Assembly: GCF_016283395.1 (NCBI RefSeq)
Contig: NZ_JAEEMU010000046.1
Location: 1 to 64,000 of the forward strand
Length of the DNA: 64,000 nucleotides
Direction of reading: 5' to 3'
DNA from: Ruminococcus sp.
GTDB lineage: Bacteria > Bacillota_A > Clostridia > Oscillospirales > Ruminococcaceae
The position numbers were made by a program, and so were the translations under genes. Each line of letters starts with the position of its first letter. Position 1 is the stretch's first letter. The notes below the pieces were generated by a model. It ran no database searches. It was not told where the DNA came from and saw nothing but the letters and a program-made list of their open reading frames with translations. Below are positions 52,335 to 61,926 of the stretch, piece after piece.

Positions 52335-53144
52335 TTATCTGCCAAGCTGCCAGAAAGCAACTGCGCTTGCAGCCGCTACGTTAAGGGAGTCCACCTCATG
52401 TGACATGGGTATCTTCACTGTATAGTCGCAGTCCGCAACCGTCTTGTCAGCAAGGCCCTCACCCTCAGTTCCAAGGACTATGGCAAGCTTTTTCTCAGCT
52501 GCAAGCTCGGGAGCGTCTATACTTACCGAGTCATCGCTGAGTGCCATAGCAGCCGTTTTAAAGCCAAGCTCACGGAGCTGCTGAGGGTAGTCTCTGTCGC
52601 TGTCGAGATAAGTCCACGGTATCTGAAAGACCGTTCCCATGCTGACCCTTGAAGAACGCCTGTACAGTGGGTCTGAGCAGGCAGGAGTAAGCAGCACAGC
52701 GTCCATATTAAGAGCTGCTGCGGAACGGAAGATAGCTCCCACATTTGTAGGATTCACAACGTTCTCCAGCACAGCTACTCTCCTTGCGTTTCCGCATATA
52801 TCACTGACTGTGGGCAGCTCTCTGCGTCTGAACGCACAAAGCGCACCGCGTATGAGCTTGAAGCCCGTAAGCTCAGTTATCTCGTCAAATTCTCCCGTAT
52901 AAACAGGTACATCGCCGCATCGTGCAAGTATATCCCTCATCTGTCCGTCTATGTCCTTATGCTCCATAAGCATGGCATAGGGCTCGTATCCACCGTTAAG
53001 TGCCCGTTCTATGACCTTGGGACTTTCCGCAACGAAGAGTCCGCCCTCAGGCTCGAAATAGTGCAGAAGCTGCGGCTCGGAAAGTGCGGTGAATATCTCC
53101 GTTTTCCCTTTATTTTCGGGAGTTATATCAATTACATCTGCCAT
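52335..53144 (-). CDS. SpoU/TrmH-family RNA 2'-O-methyltransferase
   Basis: SAM-dependent RNA ribose methyltransferase of about 269 aa with an N-terminal RNA-binding region (about 1-105) and a C-terminal SPOUT knot domain. Knot motifs are ENVVNPTNVGAIFRSAAAL (N-P-x-N-x-G-x-x-x-R) near residue 125, IVLGTEGEGL near residue 220 and IPMSHEVDSLNVAAASAV near the end. The target nucleotide is unknown. Start at 53144 with GGTGA 8 bases upstream; an ATG at 53159 has no site. Confidence 0.87.
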   Translation of the reverse strand: MADVIDITPENKGKTEIFTALSEPQLLHYFEPEGGLFVAESPKVIERALNGGYEPYAMLMEHKDIDGQMRDILARCGDVPVYTGEFDEITELTGFKLIRGALCAFRRRELPTVSDICGNARRVAVLENVVNPTNVGAIFRSAAALNMDAVLLTPACSDPLYRRSSRVSMGTVFQIPWTYLDSDRDYPQQLRELGFKTAAMALSDDSVSIDAPELAAEKKLAIVLGTEGEGLADKTVADCDYTVKIPMSHEVDSLNVAAASAVAFWQLGR

Positions 53145-53164
53145 AATGTCATTCACCATTTCTT

Positions 53165-53210
53165 ATAAAAAGAGAGCCGAAGACATATTTCAAGTGCCTG
53201 CGGCTCTCTC
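53165..53210 (-). terminator. Terminator of the fhs-upp operon
   Basis: Stem AGAGAGCCG (53171-53179) / CGGCTCTCT (53201-53209), followed on the minus strand by TTTTTATAAG, a few bases after the upp stop. Confidence 0.8.
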
Positions 53211-53217
53211 TAAAACC

Positions 53218-53847
53218 TTATTTTGTACCGAAGATACGGTCGCCTGCGTCACCAACGCCGGGAACGATGTACTTATCCTCGTTGAGTCTCTCGTCCATTA
53301 CACCTGCGTATATCTCAACATCAGGGTGAGCAGTCTGTACTGCCTTAACGCCCTCAGGTGAGCAGATGATGCACATGAACTTGATATGCTTTACGCCAAG
53401 ATTTTTCAGCTCTGTAATTGCTGCAATTGCCGAGTTGCCTGTTGCCAGCATAGGGTCAACTATAATAGCATCACGCTCCTCAATATCGTCAGGAAGCTTT
53501 GAATAATACTTTATAGGTGCCTTGGTGTCAGGATCGCGGAAAAGTCCGATGTGACCTATCTTAGCAGCAGGAACAAGTGTTGTTACACCGTCTATCATGC
53601 CAAGTCCTGCACGGAGTATAGGAATGAAAGCAAGCTTTCTGCCCGAGATTATCTTTGTCTTTGCAACTGCAAGAGGAGTTTCAAGCTCTATCTCCTTCAG
53701 CGGAAGGTCTCTTGTAGCCTCATAGCATATAAACATTGCTATTTCCGATACCAGCTCACGGAATTCCTTTGTACCTGTGTTCTTATCTCTCAGAAGAGAT
53801 ATTTTATGCTGTACCAGCGGATGGTCTATGATGTGTAATTCTGCCAT
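53218..53847 (-). CDS. upp: Uracil phosphoribosyltransferase
   Basis: Salvages uracil to UMP with PRPP. The 209-aa protein is standard length. Motifs: [24 protein letters not shown] at the N-terminus (quoted in part: [14 protein letters not shown]), [12 protein letters not shown] near residue 78, the PRPP loop [15 protein letters not shown] near residue 131, and a C-terminal [11 protein letters not shown]. It lies 15 bp after rpiB. Confidence 0.96.
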   Translation of the reverse strand: MAELHIIDHPLVQHKISLLRDKNTGTKEFRELVSEIAMFICYEATRDLPLKEIELETPLAVAKTKIISGRKLAFIPILRAGLGMIDGVTTLVPAAKIGHIGLFRDPDTKAPIKYYSKLPDDIEERDAIIVDPMLATGNSAIAAITELKNLGVKHIKFMCIICSPEGVKAVQTAHPDVEIYAGVMDERLNEDKYIVPGVGDAGDRIFGTK

Positions 53848-53862
53848 ATTTAACAGCCCCTT

Positions 53863-54300
53863 TCAGTTTTTCTTTTCTATCTCGGTTATAAGGTCGATTC
53901 GTCTCTGATGACGACCGCCCTCAAAGCCCGTAGTAAGGAATATCTCTGCAAGCTCACAGGCAAGTCCCTGTCCGAGAGTCCTTGCGCCCATGCACATAAC
54001 ATTTGTATTGTTGTGCAGGCGTGTGAAGCGTGTTGAGAATGAATCAGCACACAGTGCAGCTCTGATGCCGTTTATCTTGTTTGCGGCAATCGACATTCCT
54101 ATACCTGTTCCGCAGATGAGTATGCCCTTTTCGCAGTTGCCTGCAAGTACTTCGTTACATACCTTTTCTGCCATTACAGGGTAGTCACATGGTTCACCGT
54201 CAGTGCCCATGTCCTTGAACTCAAAGCCCTTTTCGGAAAGAGCTTCGATAACTGCCTTTTTCATTTCCACACCAGCGTGGTCACAGCCAATAGCTATCAT
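53863..54300 (-). CDS. rpiB: Ribose-5-phosphate isomerase B
   Basis: Interconverts ribose-5-phosphate and ribulose-5-phosphate. About 145 aa; begins MIAIGCDHAGVEMK with the catalytic Asp-His, and carries GILICGTGIGMSIAANKI near residue 65 with the active Cys. The C-terminal RHQRRIDLI is typical. GGAG lies 9 bases before the ATG at 54300; earlier ATGs overlap the site. Confidence 0.94.
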   Translation of the reverse strand: MIAIGCDHAGVEMKKAVIEALSEKGFEFKDMGTDGEPCDYPVMAEKVCNEVLAGNCEKGILICGTGIGMSIAANKINGIRAALCADSFSTRFTRLHNNTNVMCMGARTLGQGLACELAEIFLTTGFEGGRHQRRIDLITEIEKKN

Positions 54301-54320
54301 CTTAAACATCTCCATTGTTA

Positions 54321-55007
54321 TTATTTATTTTTTGCTTCCAGATCCTTTTCAGCCTTTACCTTCTGTAAATAGGATACCTCCAGCTCTTCGGGCTCTGCAA
54401 GCTTTCTTGAAACTCCTGCGAGACATACTCCCACAGCACTCTGTAACCTGCCCTGAGGGGGTGCTATAATGAATGCAGGAGAATTATATGTATTATAGAA
54501 TTCAGCAGCACCGTCTCCGCAGAGCAGTGCTTCCTTAACATTGAGTGCAAGATACTCCGCAAGCTCGTCACGGGATATTATCTGCTCCTCAGTGACCTGT
54601 TCCACGCAGTAGCCGTCGCTCTTGTAGGTACAGGTGTAGACAAGCTCTCCCCTTGCCTTCATTATGGCACATATATGTCCCTTATAGGCAAGATTGTTGC
54701 AGGCAAGTCCCAGAAGAGTAGATACGCCGCAGCATTTTACTCCCAGACCGAAGCTGAGTGCTTTTACAGCTGCAACGCCGATACGGAGTCCCGTATACGA
54801 ACCGGGTCCATTTGCAGCAGCTATGCCGTCAAGGTCGGAAAGCTCCTTTCCTGCCTGTGCAAGAACGTCCTTGACCATAGGCATTATGACCTGCGAATGT
54901 GTCTTTTGGGTATATACTGTGCTCTGAGCAAGAAAAAGCTCAGTCTCAGAATCGAAAAGTGCTGCGGAAGCTGTCTTTCCCGATGTATCAATCCCAAGCA
55001 GCAGCAA
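54321..55007 (-). CDS. tsaB: tRNA threonylcarbamoyladenosine complex protein TsaB
   Basis: Non-catalytic ASKHA-fold partner of TsaD in t6A synthesis. With a TTG start at 55007 the protein begins LLLGIDTSGKTASAALFD, matching the family start; the frame is open to 55025. DGIAAANGPGSYTGLRIGVAAVK near residue 62 (core GPGSYTGLRIG) is the signature. It overlaps tsaE. TsaD is not in the window. Confidence 0.9.
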   Translation of the reverse strand: MLLLGIDTSGKTASAALFDSETELFLAQSTVYTQKTHSQVIMPMVKDVLAQAGKELSDLDGIAAANGPGSYTGLRIGVAAVKALSFGLGVKCCGVSTLLGLACNNLAYKGHICAIMKARGELVYTCTYKSDGYCVEQVTEEQIISRDELAEYLALNVKEALLCGDGAAEFYNTYNSPAFIIAPPQGRLQSAVGVCLAGVSRKLAEPEELEVSYLQKVKAEKDLEAKNK

Positions 55008-55428
55008 ATCTTCCACCGTCCTCAATTATAATTTCTCTGTCGTTTTCACCAATGCTGTTTATTGTAACGTAAATAGTATCCTTCGGGAGAAAATCGTCGA
55101 TATTCTCAGACCACTCAACAGCCGCAACATTATCCTCGAAAGGATAATCGTAAAATCCCGTAGACTCAAGGTCATCCTCGGAGTTTATGCGGTACATATC
55201 GAAGTGGTAGAGAGTGATATCCTCTCCGCGGTACTCATTTACAAGGGCAAAGGTAGGCGAAGTAACGCTGTCGCCAAGTCCCATGCCAATGGCAAGACCT
55301 CGTGTGAAGGTTGTCTTTCCTGCACCAAGTCCGCCCTTATATGCTATCATATCTCCCGCTTTGAGGAGACCGCCCAGCTTCTGCGCTGCATCAATAGTCT
55401 CCTGCGGTGAATGAGTTATTATCTTCAT
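54988..55428 (-). CDS. tsaE: tRNA threonylcarbamoyladenosine ATPase TsaE
   Basis: P-loop ATPase required for t6A tRNA modification. The 146-aa protein has the Walker A GGLGAGKTTFTRGLA near residue 33, VTSPTFALVNEY near residue 56 and LYHFDMYRI. Normal length. The start follows fhs by TGATATG, a one-base gap suggesting coupled translation. Confidence 0.95.
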   Translation of the reverse strand: MKIITHSPQETIDAAQKLGGLLKAGDMIAYKGGLGAGKTTFTRGLAIGMGLGDSVTSPTFALVNEYRGEDITLYHFDMYRINSEDDLESTGFYDYPFEDNVAAVEWSENIDDFLPKDTIYVTINSIGENDREIIIEDGGRFAAAWD

Positions 55429-55429
55429 A

Positions 55430-57103
55430 TCAGAAAAGTCCTGTGATACAGCCGTTATTGTCGCAGTCGATATTCAGTGCAGCAGGAGCTTTAGGAAGTC
55501 CCGGCATTGTAAGGATATCACCTGTGTATATTACAACAAATCCCGCACCTGATGAAAGACGTGCGTCGCGGACTGTTATCTTGAAGTTCTTTGGCTTTCC
55601 GAGGAGATTAGGATTATCGGAAAGTGAATACTGTGTCTTTGCTACACATATAGGAAGATCCCAGAAACCGATGCTCTCGATCTCCTTGATAGCCTTTTCA
55701 GCCTGAGGTGTGAATACTACTCCCTCAGCGCGGTATATTTCCTTAGCTATCTTCTCTACCTTATCCTTGATAGTAGCGTGAGTATCGTAAATGGGCTTGA
55801 ATTCGTTATCGCTTACAAGGTCGATAGTCTCGCATACCTTCTGTGCAAGATCCTTTCCGCCTTCTCCGCCCTTTGCGAATACCTCGCACATTGAAACTTC
55901 AACACCCATATCAGCGCAGAAGCTCTGTACGAATTTAACTTCTTCGTCTGTATCTGTAGCAAATCTGTTTATAGCAACAACTACAGGTACATGATACTTA
56001 TGCATATTCTCGATGTGAGTTCTCAGGTTCTCAATGCCCTTTTCAAGTGCCCACATATTTTCCTTTGCAAGGTCCTGCTTCTGAACTCCGCCGTTATATT
56101 TAAGAGCCTTTATTGTAGCAACGATAACTACACATGACGGAGCAAGTCCGCCTATACGGCACTTGATATCGAGGAACTTCTCGGCACCCAGGTCAGAACC
56201 GAATCCTGCCTCAGTTACAACATAGTCGCCAAGCTTCAGCGCAAGCTTTGTAGCTCTGAGAGAATTGCAGCCGTGAGCGATATTTGCAAAAGGTCCGCCG
56301 TGGATAAATGCAGGGGTATTTTCAAGAGTCTGTACAAGGTTAGGCTTGAGAGCGTCCTTGAGGAGAGCTGTCATAGCACCTGTACAGCCTAAATCCTTAG
56401 CGTATACAGGCTCACCGTTGAGATTATATGCAACGAGGATATTTCCCAGTCTTTCCTTTAAGTCTGCGATATCGGAAGCGAGACAAAGTATTGCCATTAC
56501 CTCAGATGCAACTGTTATATTGAAGCCGTCCTCACGGGGGATACCGTTAGCCTTGCCGCCAAGTCCGATGAGTATATTTCTCAGCGCACGGTCGTTCATA
56601 TCCATACAGCGTTTGAACATTATCCTGCGCTGGTCTATCTGTAATACATTGCCCTGCTGGAGATGATTGTCTATCATTGCGCAGAGCAGATTATTTGCAG
56701 CTGTTATAGCGTGCATATCACCTGTAAAATGGAGATTGATGTCCTCCATTGGAACTACCTGTGCATATCCGCCGCCTGCTGCGCCGCCCTTCATACCAAA
56801 AACAGGTCCGAGAGAAGGCTCTCTCAGCGCAAGCACTGACTTTTTGCCTATCCTGCGCATTGCATCAGCAAGACCTGTACTGATAGTAGTCTTGCCCTCA
56901 CCTGCGGGAGTAGGATTTATAGCTGTAACAAGTATGAGCTTTCCGTCCTCTTTATCTGCAAGCTTGGAATAAAGAGCCTCTGAAAGCTTAGCCTTGTAAT
57001 GTCCGTAGGGTTCTATATCCTCTTCAGCAATGCCGAGATCCGCTGCAATCTCTGTGATACGCTTCATTTCAGCACTCTGTGCGATTTCGATATCAGATAA
57101 CAT
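55430..57103 (-). CDS. fhs: Formate-tetrahydrofolate ligase
   Basis: Makes 10-formyl-THF from formate, ATP and THF; supports purine and one-carbon metabolism and, in acetogens, the Wood-Ljungdahl route. The 557-aa length is typical. Visible: [18 protein letters not shown] near residue 64 (P-loop), [21 protein letters not shown] near residue 95 (core [10 protein letters not shown]) and FATDTDEEV. The start at 57103 has GGAGG 9 bases upstream. First gene of fhs-tsaE-tsaB-rpiB-upp. Confidence 0.96.
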   Translation of the reverse strand: MLSDIEIAQSAEMKRITEIAADLGIAEEDIEPYGHYKAKLSEALYSKLADKEDGKLILVTAINPTPAGEGKTTISTGLADAMRRIGKKSVLALREPSLGPVFGMKGGAAGGGYAQVVPMEDINLHFTGDMHAITAANNLLCAMIDNHLQQGNVLQIDQRRIMFKRCMDMNDRALRNILIGLGGKANGIPREDGFNITVASEVMAILCLASDIADLKERLGNILVAYNLNGEPVYAKDLGCTGAMTALLKDALKPNLVQTLENTPAFIHGGPFANIAHGCNSLRATKLALKLGDYVVTEAGFGSDLGAEKFLDIKCRIGGLAPSCVVIVATIKALKYNGGVQKQDLAKENMWALEKGIENLRTHIENMHKYHVPVVVAINRFATDTDEEVKFVQSFCADMGVEVSMCEVFAKGGEGGKDLAQKVCETIDLVSDNEFKPIYDTHATIKDKVEKIAKEIYRAEGVVFTPQAEKAIKEIESIGFWDLPICVAKTQYSLSDNPNLLGKPKNFKITVRDARLSSGAGFVVIYTGDILTMPGLPKAPAALNIDCDNNGCITGLF

Positions 57104-57138
57104 TATAGTGTTCCTCCGTGTCATGTATTAATAGATTA

Positions 57139-57167
57139 ATTATACCACGTTTTTTCTTTAAATGCAA
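57139..57167 (-). promoter_or_regulatory. fhs operon promoter
   Basis: Minus-strand TTGCAT (57162-57167) and TATAAT (57139-57144), 17-bp spacer. Confidence 0.7.
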
Positions 57168-57189
57168 GGTCTAAGCAAATATTATCAGC

Positions 57190-57227
57190 AAAAACAAAGA
57201 GGACTGCTCCTTGCGGAACAGCCCTCT
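57190..57227 (-). terminator. Terminator of the xylose/xylan operon
   Basis: Stem AGAGGACTGCTCC (57198-57210) / GGAACAGCCCTCT (57215-57227) with a TTGC loop and one or two mismatches, then TTGTTTTTGC on the minus strand. Confidence 0.85.
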
Positions 57228-57267
57228 AAGATTTAAGAAAGAAAAATGTGATAACTTGAAGAATACA

Positions 57268-58125
57268 TCAGCCCTTAACGCCGCCAAGTGCAACACCTGC
57301 GATGATGTGTTTTGAAAGCAGGAAGTATACAACGAGGAGCGGAATGACTGTAAGAAGAAGTCCAAGATATACAGCACCCATTTCGGTCTTGTATGAGTCA
57401 CCGTTAAGGAGACTTACCATCATAGGCATTGTATACTTATCCTTATCTGATGAAAGAAGTACCTGTGGCAGGAACAGCTGGTTCCATGAGGCAACGAATG
57501 CAAATATTGCCTGTGTAGCCATAGCAGGCTTCATCATCGGGAGAACTATCTGGTTAAAGATCCTGAACTCACCTGCGCCGTCAATTCTTGCTGACTGAAG
57601 AATTTCCATAGGAAGTGAAGGGATCATATACTGCCTCATAAAGAACACAACTGTAGGTGCTGCGATAGAAGGAAGTATAAGTGGGAGATAGCTGTTGAGC
57701 CAGCCAACGTTATGCATGAACTGATAGAAACCGATCGATGTTACCTGTGCAGGTATCATAAGTACAGCCATAATAACTGTAAAGAACGGTTTTCTGAGTT
57801 TCCAGTCATATGCAACAAGTGCAAAGGCTGTCATAGTTGAGAAATAGATAGTACATAATGTGGAACCGCAAGAAATTATAAGAGAGTTTTTAAAGCCAAG
57901 AAAAGGTCTAAAGTCTCTTCCTGCAAAGCACGCATAGTTTTTAAAGAGGAACTTTGAAGGTATCAGCGACAGAGCGTGGCTCTGGATCTGAGGAGTACTT
58001 CTTGTTGCATTTACTATCATGATTATGAAAGGCAGAAGGCTCAGTATAGTAAGGAGTCCACAAAATATGTAAGCGGATGTTTTAAATGCTATATTCTTAG
58101 CACTTCCGTTATTTACAGACGCCAT
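57268..58125 (-). CDS. Sugar ABC transporter permease, MalG type
   Basis: Second membrane subunit of a CUT1-family sugar importer. The 285-aa protein has six predicted helices and the coupling motif EILQSARIDGAGEFRIFNQI near residue 178, the EAA loop (EAA reads QSA here). The ATG lies 13 bp inside the preceding permease gene. The ATPase (MsmX-like) is not in this operon, as is common for CUT1 systems in Firmicutes. Confidence 0.92.
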   Translation of the reverse strand: MASVNNGSAKNIAFKTSAYIFCGLLTILSLLPFIIMIVNATRSTPQIQSHALSLIPSKFLFKNYACFAGRDFRPFLGFKNSLIISCGSTLCTIYFSTMTAFALVAYDWKLRKPFFTVIMAVLMIPAQVTSIGFYQFMHNVGWLNSYLPLILPSIAAPTVVFFMRQYMIPSLPMEILQSARIDGAGEFRIFNQIVLPMMKPAMATQAIFAFVASWNQLFLPQVLLSSDKDKYTMPMMVSLLNGDSYKTEMGAVYLGLLLTVIPLLVVYFLLSKHIIAGVALGGVKG

Positions 58126-59105
58126 TCGTTTACTCCTCCTTTCGCAGCCATTCTGGCCTCTTTCTTTGCTTTCTTGATCTGCTTATTCATCTTGATCTCG
58201 TCCTTATCGCGCATTACGTAGAACAATACTGCCGAGCAGATTACAATTACAAGCCACATGAGCATACTTGCGGCAGCCGCTCTGTTATAGATATAGCTTC
58301 CTGCAAATGCCTGTTTATAAATGAATACACTGGTTGTAAGGGTTGCACTGTCAGGACCACCGTCAAGGAATACCTTAGGTATGTCGTACATATTCAAACC
58401 ACCTACAAGGCTTGTTACAAGTGTATACAATAAAACTGTCTTTAAGTTAGGTATTGTAATACGGAAGAAGGTCTGAACACCGTTCGCTCCGTCGATCTCT
58501 GCTGCTTCGTAAATGTCAGGGCTGATACCGAGTACGCCCGAAACAAGTACGATCATAGTATTTCCGTACCATGTCCAGAACTGGATAAAGGCAACAATAA
58601 GTCTTGCCGCTGTACGGCTGTTAGTAAAGAAAAATTCTTTATCCAGAAGGCCTGATGTTACGAGAAGATCGTTCATAGGTCCCTTTGGATAGCTGAAGAT
58701 AGCTTTAAACAGAATCGCAACTGTTGCAGCAGTAATGATGTTCGGCATATAGAATACTACTTTAAAGAAACCTTTACCTTTAATCTCATTACTGTGCGAG
58801 GTAAACCAGGCAGTCAGCAGAAGAGCAATTGTTATCTGGGGAATAAAGTTCATTACCCAGATAAGTATCGTATTCTTCAGAGATTGTTTAAAGGATTCAT
58901 TTTCTAAAACATCCCTAAAATTCTGGAAGATGTCACTTTTTAAGAAATGATAATTTTCCTGTATAAGTCCTTTACGATCAGTAAAACCGAGAGTCGCTGT
59001 AAAAATAGTAGGATACAGCGTAAAAATCAAAAATGCAACAACAAAAGGAATACTAAAGAGATATCCGTATTTTGAATAACTAATACCCTTGAGCTTCGTT
59101 TTCAA
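58113..59105 (-). CDS. Sugar ABC transporter permease, MalF type
   Basis: First membrane subunit of the CUT1 importer. The 330-aa protein has about six helices, a short cytoplasmic N-terminus ISYSKYGYLFSIPFVVAFLIF (core YGYLFSIPFVVAF) and the EAA loop DIYEAAEIDGANGVQTFFRI near residue 220. The C-terminus is Lys-rich. It follows the binding-protein gene after a 65-bp spacer carrying a strong hairpin. Confidence 0.92.
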   Translation of the reverse strand: MKTKLKGISYSKYGYLFSIPFVVAFLIFTLYPTIFTATLGFTDRKGLIQENYHFLKSDIFQNFRDVLENESFKQSLKNTILIWVMNFIPQITIALLLTAWFTSHSNEIKGKGFFKVVFYMPNIITAATVAILFKAIFSYPKGPMNDLLVTSGLLDKEFFFTNSRTAARLIVAFIQFWTWYGNTMIVLVSGVLGISPDIYEAAEIDGANGVQTFFRITIPNLKTVLLYTLVTSLVGGLNMYDIPKVFLDGGPDSATLTTSVFIYKQAFAGSYIYNRAAAASMLMWLVIVICSAVLFYVMRDKDEIKMNKQIKKAKKEARMAAKGGVNEWRL

Positions 59106-59130
59106 AGCCGCAAACCTCCTTTTTATTTAT

Positions 59131-59158
59131 AAGCAGTACCGCAGAAGCGGTACTGCTT
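59131..59158 (-). promoter_or_regulatory. Intercistronic hairpin between binding protein and permease genes
   Basis: Perfect 12-bp stem AAGCAGTACCGC (59131-59142) / GCGGTACTGCTT (59147-59158) with a four-base loop. The minus-strand tail ATAAATAAAAAGG is not a U tract. It probably stabilises the 3' end of the upstream mRNA, so that binding protein is made in excess. Confidence 0.7.
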
Positions 59159-59170
59159 ATAGGGGAAATA

Positions 59171-60556
59171 TTAGTCTACTTTAATGTCAAATGTATCGCC
59201 TACAGCCTGCTTGAAGTCCTTGATAGCTGCATCTCTTGTCTTAGCTCCGCCAGTGTACTGACGAACCTGATCACGCCAAGCACTGTTGATACCCTCATCG
59301 TACTGAGTGAGGTTATCGCCCTTAGCGAATGTGTTAGCCTTCTGATATACTTCAAACATATCCTGACCGCCAAGGATTTCAACCTTACCGTCAGACTTAG
59401 CCATAACAACATTTGAAGCTACAACGTCCTTAGTTGGGTTTTCAGGATCAAATGTACCGTTAGCCCACTTGTACTGTAGACCGTCCTCAGATGTATCGAG
59501 AGTTACCCACTCAATGATCTTACCAACAGCATCCTTGTTCTTTGAATCCTTGTTAGCAATGAGCCATGTACCGCCCCAGAAGAAACCTACAGGTGGCTGG
59601 CAAACTGCCCAGTCGCCGTATGTGCCTTCGCCTGGCTTTTTACCGCCGCAGTTGTCCTTCAGTGAGTAGTTGATGAGCCATGCAGGACCGAAGAAGCCGA
59701 GAACTGGCTTTTCACCTTCGCCCTTCATATCTGCGAACCAGCCGTCCTGCCAGTCCTGAGTATCGTTGTGGTATCCATTATCCTTGAGCTGCTTAGAAAG
59801 ATCGAGGAATGCCTCACGCTTAGGATCGATATTGAGAGCACCGTTTACAACCCAACCTGTGTCTGAGCTGTTCTCAACTGCGTGCCAGAGGTCACCGTCA
59901 CCTGAGATGATAGCGATATTCTTCTTCTTGAGGTCATCAGCGCACTTGAAGAACTGATCCCAGTCGCCTGAACCTGCACCGATCTGCTTCTCTACTTCTG
60001 CAACATCGTCTGTACCGAATGCATCCTTAGCTACTGAACGTCTGTAGATGAATGCACCACCTGTAGCCTGGTAACCAAGACCAACTACCTTACCCTCAGG
60101 GTTTCTGCCGATTTCTACTGAGTAAGGAGCGATTTCAGCTTCCTTGATCTTGTTCTCAACGTCGATACCGAGCTCTTCGTATGGGCAAGCAAATCCTGCA
60201 GCATCGCCCTGTGTATACTTCAGAACGAAAGCAGCCTCTGCACAGTAGAAGTCAGGAGCATCTTCTCCGCCGCCTGAGAGTGCCTGGTCGAGAGCAGGCT
60301 GATACTGTCCTTCAGTTGTCGGGATCTCTGTAACCTTTAACTCATACTTTTCAGCGAATTCAGGGTGTGTATCGAAGTACATCTTTGTCATGTTGATAAC
60401 TTCCTTAGTAAAGGACATGAGCTTGATGACTGTCTTACCCTCCTTGGTTGTTGTACCGCCGCTTGAGCTTTCTTTCTCCTTACCACAGCTTACCATAGCT
60501 GAAGAAGCGAGAAGAGCGAGTGCTGAAATGACCGATAATACTCTTGCTTTTTTCAT
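59171..60556 (-). CDS. Sugar ABC transporter substrate-binding lipoprotein
   Basis: Extracellular sugar-binding protein, 461 aa. Signal peptide with lipobox AMVSC (Cys about residue 24), a Ser/Gly/Thr linker, then a family 1 solute-binding fold with ALDQALSGGGEDAPDFYCAE near residue 92 and GFFWGGTWLIANKDSK near residue 328. Neighbouring xylA and GH3 suggest xylose, xylo-oligosaccharides or related pentosides. It starts 45 bp after xylA and is followed by the intercistronic hairpin. Confidence 0.92.
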   Translation of the reverse strand: MKKARVLSVISALALLASSAMVSCGKEKESSSGGTTTKEGKTVIKLMSFTKEVINMTKMYFDTHPEFAEKYELKVTEIPTTEGQYQPALDQALSGGGEDAPDFYCAEAAFVLKYTQGDAAGFACPYEELGIDVENKIKEAEIAPYSVEIGRNPEGKVVGLGYQATGGAFIYRRSVAKDAFGTDDVAEVEKQIGAGSGDWDQFFKCADDLKKKNIAIISGDGDLWHAVENSSDTGWVVNGALNIDPKREAFLDLSKQLKDNGYHNDTQDWQDGWFADMKGEGEKPVLGFFGPAWLINYSLKDNCGGKKPGEGTYGDWAVCQPPVGFFWGGTWLIANKDSKNKDAVGKIIEWVTLDTSEDGLQYKWANGTFDPENPTKDVVASNVVMAKSDGKVEILGGQDMFEVYQKANTFAKGDNLTQYDEGINSAWRDQVRQYTGGAKTRDAAIKDFKQAVGDTFDIKVD

Positions 60557-60601
60557 TTTTCTTGACCTCCAAATAAAAAATGTTTTTAATATTGTTCAGT
60601 C

Positions 60602-61915
60602 TTACAGACTGAAAAGAACATTATTAACGATAGACTCAAGCATCTCCTGTCTGCCGCTTGAGAGTGAAGCTGTAACCTCTCCCTTTTCGAGAGCATACTT
60701 TTCAAGTGATGCGAAATCAGCCTTGCCAGCGATGATATCTGCACCGATACCTGACTTCCATGAAGCATATCTGTCGTCAACAAACTTGTCGATACGTCCG
60801 TCCTCGATGAGCTTGAGAGCTGCTCTGAAACCGAGTGCGAATGCGTCCATACCTGCGATATAGCTGTAGAAGATATCCTCAGGTGTGAAGCTGCCTCTGC
60901 GAGCCTTAGCGTCAAAGTTGAGACCGCCGTTTGTGAAGCCGCCAGCCTTGATTACTTCGTACATACACATTGTTGTGTCGTAGATGTTTGTCGGGAACTG
61001 GTCTGTATCCCAGCCGAGGAGCGGATCGCCCTGGTTAGCGTCGATAGAACCGAATACACCGTTGTCTCTTGATACACGGAGCTCATGCTGGAATGTGTGC
61101 TGAGCAAGTGTAGCGTGGTTAGCTTCGATGTTCATCTTGAAGTCCTTATCAAGACCGTACTTTCTGAGGAAGCCCAGAACAGTAGCTGTGTCAAAGTCAT
61201 ACTGGTGCTTTGTAGGCTCCTTTGGCTTTGGCTCGATGTAGAAATCCCCATTGAAACCGATCGAACGTCCGTACTCAACTGCCATCTTCATAAGACGAGC
61301 CATGTTGTCGAGTTCAAGACCCATATCAGTGTTGAGAAGTGTTTCATAACCTTCACGGCCGCCCCAGAATACATATCCGTTACCGCCGAGCTTTACTGTA
61401 GACTCAAGAGCCTTCTTTATCTGTGCTGCTGAAAATGCAAATACGTCAGCTGATGGTGAAGTACCTGCACCGTGCATAAATCTTGGGTGATCGAAGCACT
61501 TAGCTGTACCCCAGAGGCACTTCTTGTCGCCCATTACAGACTTCATATAATCTGTAACGATATCGAGCTGTGCATTTGTTTCCTTTAAGTTGCCGTACTC
61601 AGGAGAAAGGTCACGATCGTGGAAGCAGTAGTAATCAATTGAAAGCTTATCCATGATCTCCTTAGCTGCATCTACCTTAGCCTTAGCTCTTGCAGCAGGA
61701 TCAGCCTGTCCCCATGACTTGTCTGTTGTGCCGCAGCCGAACATATCTGTTCCGTCGCCGCCCATTGTGTGCCACCATGAAAGAGCAAACTTGAGGTGGT
61801 CACGCATCTTCTTGCCATTGATGATCTCATCGGGATTGTAGTACTTGAATGAGAGAGGGTCTGTACTGTCCTTGCCCTTATACTCGATCTTACCGATATT
61901 CTTGAAAAATTCCAT
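60602..61915 (-). CDS. xylA: Xylose isomerase
   Basis: Converts D-xylose to D-xylulose using two divalent metals. From the start at 61915 (GGAGG 5 bases upstream; an ATG 13 codons earlier lacks a site) the protein is 437 aa, a class II length. Motifs: [21 protein letters not shown] near residue 145 (core [12 protein letters not shown]), [10 protein letters not shown] near residue 183, [15 protein letters not shown] near residue 232 and [17 protein letters not shown] near residue 295. No xylulokinase is in the window. It is 11 bp after the GH3 gene. Confidence 0.97.
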   Translation of the reverse strand: MEFFKNIGKIEYKGKDSTDPLSFKYYNPDEIINGKKMRDHLKFALSWWHTMGGDGTDMFGCGTTDKSWGQADPAARAKAKVDAAKEIMDKLSIDYYCFHDRDLSPEYGNLKETNAQLDIVTDYMKSVMGDKKCLWGTAKCFDHPRFMHGAGTSPSADVFAFSAAQIKKALESTVKLGGNGYVFWGGREGYETLLNTDMGLELDNMARLMKMAVEYGRSIGFNGDFYIEPKPKEPTKHQYDFDTATVLGFLRKYGLDKDFKMNIEANHATLAQHTFQHELRVSRDNGVFGSIDANQGDPLLGWDTDQFPTNIYDTTMCMYEVIKAGGFTNGGLNFDAKARRGSFTPEDIFYSYIAGMDAFALGFRAALKLIEDGRIDKFVDDRYASWKSGIGADIIAGKADFASLEKYALEKGEVTASLSSGRQEMLESIVNNVLFSL

Positions 61916-61926
61916 TTTATCCTCCA

